From Methanothrix harundinacea (lineage in GTDB: Archaea; Halobacteriota; Methanosarcinia; Methanotrichales; Methanotrichaceae), in contig DAXT01000010.1 of assembly GCA_002506535.1 (NCBI GenBank), forward strand, positions 30,296 to 94,295: a stretch of DNA of 64,000 nucleotides, written 5' to 3'. The position numbers were made by a program, and so were the translations under genes. The notes beneath the pieces were generated by a model. That model was not told where the DNA came from. It was given only the letters and a program-made list of their open reading frames with translations, and did no database searches. Shown in pieces: positions 7,933 to 16,380 of this stretch. Numbering within the stretch: position 1 is the stretch's first letter; each line of letters begins with the position of its first letter.

Positions 7933-9372
7933 TTGAAAGGAAAAACTGGATCGTTGGGCACGGGGACCAGCCTTGCCATAGTCTTCGCGGCTCTGGCGAT
8001 GCTCTGCGCTCCCGCCGGAGCGCAAGAGGAGACCGTCGACTTTTGGATGAATAGGGCCCAGGAGCTTTACCACAACGGCTCCATCGAGGAGGCGATCTCA
8101 GCTTACGATGAAGCCCTGAATATCGATCCTGAGAACGAGACGATCCTCATCCGAAAGGCCTTCGAGCTCATGGTCGTGGGAAAGGTGAACGAGTCTGCCG
8201 AGACCTACGAGAAGGCCCTCGTCCTTCTGGATGAAGACCTGGAGGAGGACCCCGGCGACGCCAACGCCTGGCAAGATAAAGCCCGGGTTCTGAGAAGTCT
8301 TAACAGACCTGAAGAGGCCGCCCAGGCGTATGAAGAGGCCCTGGGCGCCTACGACCAGAGGATCGAGGCGGACCTAGAGGACGCCGACGCCTGGATGGGC
8401 AGGGCCAACGTTCTTTTAAACCTCGGCCGGTGGGATGAGGCCTCCGCGGCCTACGACAAGGTCACGGAGCTGAAAACCCTGGACTACAACGTCTGGTGGA
8501 GAAAGGCCGAGGTCATAAGCGCCATAGGTGACATGAACGAGTCCGTCGAGGCCTATGATAGGGCCATCAGCCTGATACCTGCAAACGATACTGCTGAGCT
8601 CGCCCTGGCCTATGCTGCCAAGAGCGAGGATCTGGCGGTTGCAGAGAGATGGGAGGACGCCCTGGAGGCGGTCGATAAGTCTCTTGAGCTGAACCCCAAG
8701 AGCGGCACCTGGTGGCACTTCAAGGCTTTTATTTTGACGGAGCTGGAGAGGAAGGAAGAGGCTCTGGCGGCCTTCGATGAGGCGATCAGGCAGAACCCCG
8801 AGGATGTCAGCAGCTTGCAGTGGAAGGCGAGCCTCCTCGTCGAGATGAAGAGGTACGACGAGGCCCTGGAGGCTTACGACGAGGCCCTCGACCTGATCTC
8901 GGAGAGCGATACGGAGACCCTGGCCCAGACCTGGCTTTCCAAGGGGACGGCCCTGAAGAAGACCGGGAAGCAAGGAGAGGCGACGGAGGCCTTCGCGAGG
9001 TCGCTGGCGCTTTACGAAAAGGCCATATTGGAGGATCCCGGCGACGTCGTCCTGCTCCAGACGAGAGGCAGAGCCCTCTACGAGCTCGGAAGGTACGACG
9101 AGGCCTTGGAGGTCTATGATCAAATCCTCGGATCCTCTCCCGGCGTCGAACCCCACATATTCGATACCACCGCCTGGATAGGCAGGGGCGACGCCCTGCG
9201 GGCTCTTGGCAGAAACCAGGAGGCCTTGGATGCATACAACAAGGCCATCGAGCTAGGCCCGCATTGGAGCAATGCCTGGTACGGCAGGGGTGAATCCCAG
9301 AGGGCGCTCGGCCAGGTTTACAACGCCACCATGTCGCTTCTGGTGGCCGATAAGCTGGGGTACGAGATGTGA
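7933..9372 (+). CDS. exported TPR-repeat protein (array copy 2)
   Basis: This protein has about 479 residues. The TTG at 7933 is preceded by GGAGTGGGTTGAT, a context shared by copies 3 and 4; ATG 7906 is a possible in-frame alternative. The mature N-terminus MKGKTGSL leads into a signal peptide (LAIVFAALAMLCAPAGAQ). Ten or so TPR units cover the rest, with repeated W-x-x-K-A and EALEAYDEAL-type helices. There is no enzyme domain. It belongs to a tandem family of four on one strand and starts 47 bases after copy 1. An extracytoplasmic protein-binding scaffold is inferred. Its coding end forms half of a hairpin followed by a T-rich stretch. Confidence 0.85.
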   Translation: MKGKTGSLGTGTSLAIVFAALAMLCAPAGAQEETVDFWMNRAQELYHNGSIEEAISAYDEALNIDPENETILIRKAFELMVVGKVNESAETYEKALVLLDEDLEEDPGDANAWQDKARVLRSLNRPEEAAQAYEEALGAYDQRIEADLEDADAWMGRANVLLNLGRWDEASAAYDKVTELKTLDYNVWWRKAEVISAIGDMNESVEAYDRAISLIPANDTAELALAYAAKSEDLAVAERWEDALEAVDKSLELNPKSGTWWHFKAFILTELERKEEALAAFDEAIRQNPEDVSSLQWKASLLVEMKRYDEALEAYDEALDLISESDTETLAQTWLSKGTALKKTGKQGEATEAFARSLALYEKAILEDPGDVVLLQTRGRALYELGRYDEALEVYDQILGSSPGVEPHIFDTTAWIGRGDALRALGRNQEALDAYNKAIELGPHWSNAWYGRGESQRALGQVYNATMSLLVADKLGYEM

Positions 9373-9390
9373 TCCCAGCTCAAATTTTAT
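9353..9390 (+). terminator. stop-codon-spanning hairpin after TPR copy 2
   Basis: AGCTGGG (9353-9359) pairs with CCCAGCT (9374-9380), with the TGA stop in the loop, followed by AAATTTTAT. It has the form of an intrinsic terminator whose upstream arm is coding. The shorter stem makes this the weakest of the three. Confidence 0.5.
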
Positions 9391-9427
9391 GGTAGTTTTT
9401 GAAGGACGAAAAGTGGAGTGGGTTGAT

Positions 9428-10471
9428 GTGAACGGAAAAACAGGACTGTTGGCAGCCCTCGGTGGGCTGCTGAGATTTGGAGCAGGCATGAGGTCCGCTC
9501 TTGCGCTGATCGCCCTGGCTGCGCTTTGCAGCTGTACCTTGGCGCAGGAGAAGACAGCAGAGGACTGGATCGAAATGGGCGAGGAGCTCCTTTTCAACGG
9601 CTCTCTGGAAGAATCGGTTGAGGCCTTCGATAAAGCGATCGAGGTCGATCCCCAGAACGCCGAGGCCTGGCGGTACAAGGCTCTCATCTTTCGGGATCAG
9701 GGCGAGTATGATGAGGCGATCGCAGCCTTCGACAAGGCCATCGAAATCGACTCCCAGGACACCAGGACCAAGATGTATAAGGCGAGCCTTCTCATAATAA
9801 TGGGCAGGCAGGCCGAGGCCCTGGAGATATTCGACGAGTCCACAGCTGAGGTCCCGAAAGACCCCGACGAGAGGTTCTGGCAGAGCAGCGCCTGGCGGAG
9901 CAAGGGGAACGTATTTGCCGAAAAGGGGCTCTGGAACGAGGCCCTCACCGCCTACGATCGGGCGATAGAGCTTGGTTCTGGCGACCCACTAGCCACTTAT
10001 GCCGCCTCGTCCAACAAGGGCCGCGTCCTCAACAAGCTTGGAAGATACGAAGAGGCGGTCGAAGCCTGCGATAGGGCACTGGGTGCCTACAATGAGAGCC
10101 CCGCCATGATCGGCGGCGAGCCTTTGCTCTGGAAGGGCGATGCCCTGGAGGGTCTGGGGAGAGATGATGAGGCAGCCCGAGCTTATGAGCAAGCGGCAGC
10201 GGCCTTCGAGCTCGATACCTCCGCATATCCGCAGATAGCGAAGTTTTGGTTGTTCTTGGCCCGCGCCCAGGATGGTATGGGCAGACACGGGGAGGCGGAC
10301 GCATCCTACGAGCGGGCGGTCGTGGCCTTCGAGGATGAGATCGAGACCCACGCCGAGTCTTCAAACGTCTGGAGGTATCAGTGGATGGGCGAGGCCCTGG
10401 AGGCTCTAGGTCGCGATTCCGAAGCGGAGGCGGCATACGCCAGGGCCGGGGAGCTGGGGTATGTAGGCTGA
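9428..10471 (+). CDS. exported TPR-repeat protein (array copy 3)
   Basis: This is a 347-residue protein starting at GTG 9428 in the shared context GGAGTGGGTTGAT; in-frame GTG 9413 and ATG 9389 are alternatives. The N-terminus MNGKTGLLAALGG leads into a signal peptide (ALALIALAALCSCTLAQ). About six to seven TPR units follow with W-R-Y-K-A, EAIAAFDKAIE and ALEALGRDSEAEAAYARA motifs. The last unit is nearly identical to those of copies 1 and 4, which indicates recent duplication or gene conversion. Presumed role: exported protein-interaction scaffold. Confidence 0.85.
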   Translation: MNGKTGLLAALGGLLRFGAGMRSALALIALAALCSCTLAQEKTAEDWIEMGEELLFNGSLEESVEAFDKAIEVDPQNAEAWRYKALIFRDQGEYDEAIAAFDKAIEIDSQDTRTKMYKASLLIIMGRQAEALEIFDESTAEVPKDPDERFWQSSAWRSKGNVFAEKGLWNEALTAYDRAIELGSGDPLATYAASSNKGRVLNKLGRYEEAVEACDRALGAYNESPAMIGGEPLLWKGDALEGLGRDDEAARAYEQAAAAFELDTSAYPQIAKFWLFLARAQDGMGRHGEADASYERAVVAFEDEIETHAESSNVWRYQWMGEALEALGRDSEAEAAYARAGELGYVG

Positions 10472-10489
10472 CCCCAGCTCAAATTTTTT
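10451..10489 (+). terminator. stop-codon-spanning hairpin plus T6 after TPR copy 3
   Basis: GAGCTGGGGT (10451-10460) and ACCCCAGCTC (10471-10480) form a perfect 10-bp stem with a 10-base loop. The TGA stop lies at the loop/stem junction. AAATTTTTT follows, completing an intrinsic-terminator form. Confidence 0.6.
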
Positions 10490-10526
10490 GGTGATTATTG
10501 ATGGATAAAATGTGGAGTGGGTTGAT

Positions 10527-11694
10527 TTGAAAGGAAAAACTGGATCGTTGGCGGCCCTTGGTGGGCCGCTGAATTATGGAGCGGGAACCAGGCTCGCCTT
10601 GGCCTTTGCAGCTCTGGCAGTGCTGAGTCTGGCTGCCCTCGGCTTTTGCGCCGCTTCCCAAGAAGATACGGCAGACTATTGGGTCAAGAAGAGCGAGGAG
10701 CTTTTCGTCAACGGCTCTTACGACGAATCTGTCCAGGCCTTAGATAAGGCCCTGCAGATAGAGCCGGAGACCGCCAACCTTTGGCAGACCAAAGGCTCGT
10801 TATTGGCGCTCATCGGCATGGAGGACGAGGCCCTTATAGCCTATCAAAGGGCCCTGGATCTCTTCGACCTGACCATCGAGGGGAACCCTGAAGATGCTGA
10901 AGCCTGGTTTCTCAAAGGCCCATCTCCTCGGATCGATGAACCGCCTGGAAGAGGCCGTCAAAGCCTACGATGAGGCCATCGAGCTCATCGAGCTATTCCC
11001 TCAGGAGAATACGGGCTCCTTTATCGCATGGTCGGCCTGGAGGAGTAAAGCAGATGTTTTGATGCAGCTTGGAAGATACGATGAATCCATTGAGGCTTAT
11101 GACAGGGCAATAGTGCAGATACCCGCCAACGATACCGATCTGCAGGCCGTTGTCTACAGCACCAAGGGTATATCACTTAACAATCTTGGCAGATACGAGG
11201 AGGCCCTCGAAGCCTACGATAAAGCCCTGGAGATCTCTGACGAGGGATCTCACGCATACCTGCCCACCCTGCAAAACAAGGGAATGCTCCTATTGGAGAT
11301 GGGCAGTTACGAAGAGGCGATCGAGACCTTTGATGAAGTCATCGAGATGGACCCGGGCTTCGCGGGTTGGTACGGCAAAGGCAAGGCTCTGAAGGCTCTG
11401 GGCAGGTACAACGAGTCCATCGTAGCCTTCGATAAATCTCTCGAGCAGTATCCCGATAATCCCTTGGTCTGGGTAGATAAAGGTGAAGTCCTGCAGGCAT
11501 TGGGAAGTCACGAAGAGGCCTTGAGAGCTTATGACGAAGCCATCGAAACCGCAAGATCTTCGCCATTTTTCATAGATGAAGGGACATCGGCCAAAGCCTG
11601 GCATAACAAAGCCCTTTCTCTGAAGGCGCTGGGCCGCGATTCTGAGGCTGATGCCGCCTTCGCCAGGGCCAGGGAGCTGGGGTACGTAGGCTGA
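10527..11694 (+). pseudogene. exported TPR-repeat protein (array copy 4), frameshifted
   Basis: TTG 10527 follows GGAGTGGGTTGAT; an in-frame TAA at 10506 leaves only GTG 10512 as an alternative. A signal peptide (LALAFAALAVLSLAALGF) and TPR units follow. Near 10917 the frame breaks: reading AAAGGCCCATCTC with one G fewer joins W-F-L-K directly to A-H-L-L-G in the next frame, exactly where a TPR helix should continue. The length of 1168 bases is one over a multiple of three, agreeing with a single inserted base. Restored, it would have 388 residues. This is either a sequencing error in a short run or a recent inactivation. Both halves remain well-formed TPRs. Confidence 0.8.
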
Positions 11695-11717
11695 CCCCAG
11701 CTCACGTTTCTTTCTTG
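11674..11717 (+). terminator. stop-codon-spanning hairpin after TPR copy 4
   Basis: GAGCTGGGGT (11674-11683) pairs with ACCCCAGCTC (11694-11703), identical to copy 3, followed by a T-rich tail (TTTCTTTCTTG). It probably ends the array transcript. Confidence 0.5.
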
Positions 11718-11790
11718 TCCTCGGACCCTGGGCTCCGGGCCGAAGCCGCGATGGTTTGGCGAGATCTTCGAGGACGATACGACTCGTTCA

Positions 11791-11827
11791 CGAAGTCCGG
11801 CCAAAACTTCAATTTTTGCGGACTTCG
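11791..11827. repeat. 9-bp inverted repeat upstream of secreted protein gene
   Basis: CGAAGTCCG (11791-11799) and CGGACTTCG (11819-11827) form a perfect stem around a 19-base AT-rich loop, about 40 bases before the start at 11867. It is either an operator or a leader hairpin. No function can be shown. Confidence 0.4.
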
Positions 11828-11866
11828 GTCGGATGGTTCGGGCCGGCTTTAGGGGAGTCTAGATCG

Positions 11867-12449
11867 ATGAAGATGCTGATCGGTTTACTGATAGTCTTTC
11901 AGATCTCTACCAGCTGTGCGGTAGCGGTTGGTGATCTATCTAGCACCTGGCTGATCGGCTACGAATTAGAAGGCGGAAACGACGGAGGACCTTTGGCTCG
12001 CGGCAGTGTCGCCTCCATCTCCGAAGCCGGCTCCACCCTCTGCGGAAGATCGACCTTCGGCGAACGAAACGACGGCTTTCTGATAGGCCTGGCGGAGGGG
12101 AGGTGCATCGACATAGCCATCACATTTCGTCGCAGCCCCATCATCTTCGTCAGGCTGGTGGGCGGTTTTGACTCTAACGAAATACAGGGCAGATTTTTCG
12201 GCTTACTCCTCCGATGGAGATTTCTGGATGGGGAATTTTTCGGCGAGGCGGGCTGGCCCTGGTGAGGGTCGTGCGAGCTACGCCGAAGACGCTGATTTGG
12301 TTCCAAAGCCCACCGCCTTCATAGATCCGGAGGCGATTTGGAGTGAGCAGCAGGGCAAAGAAAGGAGAGACTCCTTCGAGATCAACTACTCCAGAGATAC
12401 GGTTCTCATGTGCAGAAACAAGCCGATGATCTGGCAGTGGTGGCTCTAG
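11867..12449 (+). pseudogene. small secreted protein, frameshifted
   Basis: ATG 11867 opens a protein with a signal peptide (MLIGLLIVFQISTSCAVA) and a beta-rich domain (DLSSTWLIGYELEG, GDGFLIG-like strands). At the T5 run 12194-12198 the frame is lost. Reading four T instead gives G-R-F-S-A-Y-S-S-D-G-D-F-W-M-G-N-F and continues without a stop to 12449. The total length, 583 bases, is one over a multiple of three. Restored, it would have about 193 residues. I recognise no named family; the G-x-F-W-x-G-x-F pattern recalls small exported methanogen proteins. The second frameshift within 1.3 kb is notable. Confidence 0.6.
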
Positions 12450-12486
12450 CAGGGGCGGAGCAGGCTTGGATCGGATGGAGCCGAAC

Positions 12487-13416
12487 TTAGAAGAGGGTCG
12501 TCTGCCCCTTCGCCTCCGGGGACGGGGCCGCCTCCTCCCCCGGCCCCCCTAGGAACTCGCCCTCGGGATCGTGGCTCTTCCGCCGGCGCAAGGCGAGGTC
12601 CCGACGGAGGACGGCGTAGCAGAAGGCGCATCCTGCGGCGCAGGTGTCGTACTCGCCGATGTCGACGGACTCGTAGCAGCCGCACTCCGGCCGCTTCCCC
12701 TTCAGCCGCGCCCTGATCGGCCGGCCTCCGACGGCGGCCAGCCTTGGAGCGTCGACGCACCGGGCGGCCTTCGCGCCAGGAACGATGTACCTTCGCTGGG
12801 AGCAGACCGAGAGGCTCATGCCGTGGGATCTCGCTATCTCCACCAGCCGGGCCGCGAGGTCGCGCTTCGCCCCGTCGGGCGGGTCCTCCCACGAGAAGCC
12901 GAACTTTTGAGCCGCGTGGTCGAGGTTGCGCGCCGCCTTCCTATAAACTTGGGCGAAGGAGATCGCCACCTCGTCGACGGACCCCTCCAGAGCAGAGGCT
13001 AGCCGCTCGAAGTTATCAAGGTGAAACTGCGCTGGCGTCAGGGAGGTGAAGAGGATAGGGTCGTACCGCCAGACTGCGGCCTTCGGCCCGTAGGCCTCGG
13101 CGACCGCCCTGATCTGCCGGACCGCCCCGGCGGCGCCGATGGCCGCGGGCTCCAGGGCCCGAGGGTAGCAGGTGACGGTCTGCTGGACGACGAAGGGGCG
13201 GCCGAACTGTGCCACTCTCTCAAGCCTGCTTTCGAAGGGGCCGAGGTTTCTCGTCCAGAAGACGAAGCCGTCGACGTCCTCCGGCAGGAGGCTCACCCGG
13301 CGGACCTGGCGGTTGTACGGATTGGCGACGGAGCAGTAACCGGCCTCGAGCCTATTCTCGAACCACTCGCCGTAGAAGGCGGGGATGTCCGTCCTGTAAC
13401 TGGCGGAGATGATCAT
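12487..13416 (-). CDS. DUF1848 family protein
   Basis: This is a 309-residue protein starting at ATG 13416. It begins MIISASYRTDIPAFYGEWF and contains VFWTRNLGPF, matching DUF1848, a family with a predicted TIM-barrel-like fold and unknown reaction. The C-terminal part has a cysteine-rich motif CGCYESVDIGEYDTC-x3-C-x2-C that resembles a metal or Fe-S site. A short polar tail follows. It is directly followed upstream by a 90-residue protein whose stop (13417) abuts this start, so the two are one operon. The protein is cytoplasmic by appearance. The function is not known, and the Fe-S suggestion is inference. Confidence 0.85.
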   Translation of the reverse strand: MIISASYRTDIPAFYGEWFENRLEAGYCSVANPYNRQVRRVSLLPEDVDGFVFWTRNLGPFESRLERVAQFGRPFVVQQTVTCYPRALEPAAIGAAGAVRQIRAVAEAYGPKAAVWRYDPILFTSLTPAQFHLDNFERLASALEGSVDEVAISFAQVYRKAARNLDHAAQKFGFSWEDPPDGAKRDLAARLVEIARSHGMSLSVCSQRRYIVPGAKAARCVDAPRLAAVGGRPIRARLKGKRPECGCYESVDIGEYDTCAAGCAFCYAVLRRDLALRRRKSHDPEGEFLGGPGEEAAPSPEAKGQTTLF

Positions 13417-13689
13417 TTATCTCATCTTGCAGCTCTTCTTGTAGTGGGGGCACCGCTCGTTGGTGCAGACGTTCTCCCGGGTGAGGGCGACGAGCTCGAC
13501 GTGGAGGAGGTCGAGCCTCCCCTGCAGGTCGGGGGCGAGGTCGGGAAAGTCGGGTCCGGCGACGATCTCGCCGATTCGGTCCCTCAGCTCGACGGACCGC
13601 ATCCAGTCGCCGGAGAGGGAGGAGAACTCCCGCTCCAGGTCGGAGACGATTTTGGGCCAGGTCAGGGGATTACGCTCCGGTTCATTCAA
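13417..13689 (-). CDS. small conserved-looking protein with C-terminal cysteines
   Basis: This is a 90-residue protein starting at ATG 13689. It is mostly helical and acidic, with W-P-K-I-V-S-D-L-E-R-E near the start. It ends with CTNERCPHYKKSCKMR, three cysteines in about 12 residues that could bind metal. The stop codon touches the start of the DUF1848 gene, so the two are co-transcribed and probably work together. A TATA-like TATGTATAT lies near 13708-13718. I do not recognise a family. Confidence 0.7.
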   Translation of the reverse strand: MNEPERNPLTWPKIVSDLEREFSSLSGDWMRSVELRDRIGEIVAGPDFPDLAPDLQGRLDLLHVELVALTRENVCTNERCPHYKKSCKMR

Positions 13690-13807
13690 AAGGGGGTTTC
13701 AGGCTCAAGGATATACATAGTCTGCGATCTACTCGATAGGGGATGATCCTTGCAACTCTTGGGTTATCAGATTGTGAATAGATGGAATAAAAGGGGCTCC
13801 TGACTCA

Positions 13808-13847
13808 CTAAAAGCTAGCGTTTTTACCGTAAAACGCTAACTTTTAG
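13808..13847. repeat. 40-bp near-perfect palindrome, left side of AT-rich island
   Basis: CTAAAAGCTAGCGTTTT is complementary to AAAACGCTAACTTTTAG with one mismatch, around a six-base centre. The total is 16 of 17 pairs. A related but weaker palindrome occurs at 16381-16418 on the other side of the AT-rich gene. It could be a transcription terminator for convergent units, a recombination site or a dispersed palindromic repeat. Confidence 0.7.
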
Positions 13848-14133
13848 GAAGTCCAGGTCGGATTACAGAAATGACTGTGAACTTGAAGGCGGCGGAAGAT
13901 GCCGATTTCCGGTTGGGTCATGTCAGACTGTATCATATTCAATCGAATGATTTAAGCGATAAATCTAATGTGATAAAAATAGAAACTTGTGAGAAATTTT
14001 AAACTTGAGGGTTTTACTAGCTTCGTGGGCCAGTCGATTTCGGGTATCCAGAGCCCCAGCGTTATGCAGGTCAAAGTGTGCTGAGGGTGCCACTGGACCA
14101 GATCACCGATGGTAAGACTGTGTCGAACCGCCT
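13848..14133. other. non-coding stretch, possible gene remnant
   Basis: There is no convincing gene here. AT content rises around 13950-14010. An open frame without ATG, GTG or TTG at its front runs on the plus strand from 14021 to 14137, and reads RYAGQSVLRVPLDQITDG in its middle. It looks protein-like and may be a degraded gene end, but it is too short to assign. Confidence 0.3.
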
Positions 14134-14319
14134 CTAATCAGCCTTTCCTCTGTCGCTTTCGTCACTCTCGGTCGCAAGTATCTCCTCGATTTTCAGCTTC
14201 AGGTCGAATGTATATCGCCTCGCTTTCACCCCGCCCCGGCGGACGTTCTGAGCTTGGACCCTCGCCGCCTTCATGATCCGCCCTAAGGGCCTAGACTCCA
14301 TCCCGACGGCCTCCGCCAC
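14134..14319 (-). CDS. winged-helix-like DNA-binding fragment
   Basis: From GTG 14319 the frame gives 61 residues. The same frame is open upstream to about 14451 and reads sensibly (VLQVIKNFHNRGIEPTAAEV, then the listed MAEAVGMESRPLGRIMKAA), which is a plausible helix-turn-helix/winged-helix core. No ATG, GTG or TTG occurs in that upstream extension, so the gene may be missing its front or use another start. The tail is acidic (TESDESDRGKAD). It may be a remnant of a replication or regulatory protein from a mobile element, which is inference. It lies inside the accessory segment between the two palindromes. Confidence 0.45.
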   Translation of the reverse strand: MAEAVGMESRPLGRIMKAARVQAQNVRRGGVKARRYTFDLKLKIEEILATESDESDRGKAD

Positions 14320-14388
14320 CTCCGCCGCCGTGGGCTCAATCCCGCGGTTGTGGAAGTTCTTGATAACCTGGAGAACTTGTTTAACTTG

Positions 14389-14456
14389 AGTTTTATCATC
14401 GTTTAACGCTGGCTTCGTCGTGGTTTTACTCTCGTTTAACTTTGGTTTTATTTAAC
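14389..14456. repeat. four spaced TTTAAC motifs
   Basis: GTTTAAC occurs at 14389-14395, 14401-14407 and 14434-14440, and TTTAAC again at 14451-14456, all in the same orientation. They overlap the upstream open frame of the winged-helix fragment. They could be binding sites for that protein or a decayed coding repeat. Confidence 0.45.
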
Positions 14457-14544
14457 GAATACCACGCAGCTTGCTGCGGGGTGCGCCGCCGCAATTTGAC
14501 TACCGGCTTTAGGGCCAGATTGAATTTTATATTTGTTTAGATGA

Positions 14545-16104
14545 TTAAATATTGATCGGCTTCACGTCACAAAATAATTTCTCTGTAGTCATATGGACAT
14601 TCGTTCTAAACTTCTTACTTGCAGTACTATTTTTCGGGACTTCCATAACGAACGATTCAAATTCATTCCCACACTCATCGATTATGGTCACGATAGCTTT
14701 TCCATCCTTGTTACCTTTATTAGACAATATCACGGTACAATCAGCATAAAAGCCTTTAATTATATCCCAATTTATAGAAATAGCGAATTTTTCTAGATTT
14801 ATATTTTGAGATAGATCCTCCTCATTCGGGTCGGGGAAAATCATAACAGGAATTGTAGGTTTTGATCCTGATAAATCCAGTGAATATTCTTTACCGATAC
14901 GTCCTCCTTTTATACCCAGGCTCGGTATGTCCCCCTCAAACATCGTATCAACGTGTACCTTGATTGCGTGATCTTCTTCAGTATCAAAAGAGAATGGCCA
15001 CTTTAGACAAACACCGTTTGCTCCTGTACATAGATTTTCATGAGCATTGAACCCATAAACAAATGTCCAGCAATCGTAATCGTTCTCATCCGCGAAACAA
15101 TTAGATGGTTTCATTCCAATGGTATAATCTATTTGCCATTTTTCGATATTACTGTATATACTATCTACATCTAAGCCAAAATTTGTGAAAATTATTTCTG
15201 TCCCCTCGTATAGTAGTTCAACTGGTGCCTTAATAATCGAAAAGATAGCTGTTTTATAGAGATTGGCATCCAAAGCCTGAGCTGCTGAAAGAGTCCCTTG
15301 GTAATTCATCTTAACGAATTCCCGTAAATTGTCGTCATAAACAACCCATCGATTATGCGGGATAAGAACACCCTTAACTATAAATTTATTATGTACTAAA
15401 TCATATTCACTTTCACCTATTATTATAGGATCGACAAGCATCAACTTCGTCGTGCCATGGAACTCATTTTCTTCTCTTAAATTCTCATTGCCAGCAATTT
15501 TTATTAAGCAAAAACCTAAAATATTGTTTTGCCAATCGGGCTTCTTGTTATGCCCTTGGTTTTTCGTAGTTACAGATATATTTAGCAATCCTATTTCATG
15601 CGCCATTAATCCATTGGGGTATTGCATCTTGATTTTTAGGCCCGTCTCGATACCATCATCGCTTTTGATTATGTAATCATTTACATAATAATTATTGTTA
15701 AACGCTTCTGGTACGTATTTGCTGAGATCTTTAGATCGCTTTATTTTACCGTCGTCGGAGTAAATTGATATCATATTGGGAAGCTTCATAACAGTATAAC
15801 TGCCCCACTCTGGACCTGCTTCATGTATGAGATAGTCTGCCGTTGGTGCCGTAGATGCTGGAGGAGATGTAATTTGAGCCGTTCCCACGAGTATCTCATC
15901 AGTTTTTATATCGTCAAAATATACATAATAATCTTCTTTTTCTGCCCTCAGAGAAATATTATAACTTCCATCCTTATTTGAGTTAACTGTGATATCGTAA
16001 TCAAGAATCTCATTACTTTCTATTGCTCCTGTCTGACCTAGCCCTGAAATGATACTAGCTAATAGCGCCAGTATAACCAAAACCATAGACCCGGACTTAC
16101 CCAT
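14545..16104 (-). CDS. AT-rich secreted protein of unknown function
   Basis: This is a 519-residue protein starting at ATG 16104 after TTAGGAGGA. The N-terminus is a signal peptide (SMVLVILALLASIISGLGQ). The mature part is beta-rich and acidic with scattered cysteines (one pair near CFADENDYDCW, another in ENLCTGANGVCLKWP) that may form disulfides. The C-terminal ~100 residues resemble an immunoglobulin-like strand pattern (CTVILSNKGNKDGKAIVTI), as in CARDB-type modules. Base composition is far more AT-rich than the flanking core genes, and it sits alone between two related palindromes, so horizontal acquisition is inferred. The role may be at the cell surface. No family is recognised. Confidence 0.8.
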   Translation of the reverse strand: MGKSGSMVLVILALLASIISGLGQTGAIESNEILDYDITVNSNKDGSYNISLRAEKEDYYVYFDDIKTDEILVGTAQITSPPASTAPTADYLIHEAGPEWGSYTVMKLPNMISIYSDDGKIKRSKDLSKYVPEAFNNNYYVNDYIIKSDDGIETGLKIKMQYPNGLMAHEIGLLNISVTTKNQGHNKKPDWQNNILGFCLIKIAGNENLREENEFHGTTKLMLVDPIIIGESEYDLVHNKFIVKGVLIPHNRWVVYDDNLREFVKMNYQGTLSAAQALDANLYKTAIFSIIKAPVELLYEGTEIIFTNFGLDVDSIYSNIEKWQIDYTIGMKPSNCFADENDYDCWTFVYGFNAHENLCTGANGVCLKWPFSFDTEEDHAIKVHVDTMFEGDIPSLGIKGGRIGKEYSLDLSGSKPTIPVMIFPDPNEEDLSQNINLEKFAISINWDIIKGFYADCTVILSNKGNKDGKAIVTIIDECGNEFESFVMEVPKNSTASKKFRTNVHMTTEKLFCDVKPINI

Positions 16105-16142
16105 CTTATATAATTCCTCCTAAGCGCCTTAACTAATCTATT

Positions 16143-16150
16143 TGTATAAA
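16143..16150 (-). promoter_or_regulatory. TATA box of the AT-rich secreted protein gene
   Basis: Minus-strand TTTATACA lies about 40 bases before the ATG at 16104. It predicts initiation near 16120 and a short leader containing the GGAGGA ribosome site. Confidence 0.5.
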
Positions 16151-16380
16151 GAACCTTTCTTCACCGGATGAGGATCATCGCCCCGGGTACAGTCCAATAC
16201 CACTATCATCAGGAGCCAGCCACTGTAGGTGGCGTTGGTGACTGTCACAGCCTACCGGATGATCTAGTATGCGGTAAGGAATAAGTGGTGGGAGAAGGCA
16301 GCCACCTGGGTCTCCACCTTTTTTGACCCCATGGGGGCAGTTCTTGCTCTTTCTCCCAGAAGCCATCGATAACGAACAGT
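16151..16380. other. intergenic stretch with a hairpin and T6 run
   Basis: There is no convincing protein here. On the plus strand GGTGGGAGA (16287-16295) pairs with TCTCCACC (16311-16318) with one bulge, followed by TTTTTT, which is an intrinsic-terminator form. No gene precedes it on that strand, so either a small RNA ends here or the structure is fortuitous. A 63-codon minus-strand frame (16175-16366) has no recognisable features. Confidence 0.35.

Noticed and set aside
6426..11694. CRISPR-like or satellite repeats
   Set aside because: The periodicity is about 102 bases and in frame, caused by TPR coding repeats with varying sequence.
14021..14137. Gene on the plus strand with a protein-like end
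   Set aside because: It has no start codon and only 38 codons; it is noted as a possible remnant only.
16195..16275. tRNA-like or C/D-box-like sequence
   Set aside because: I could not fold a cloverleaf, and the C and D box motifs do not match at proper spacing.
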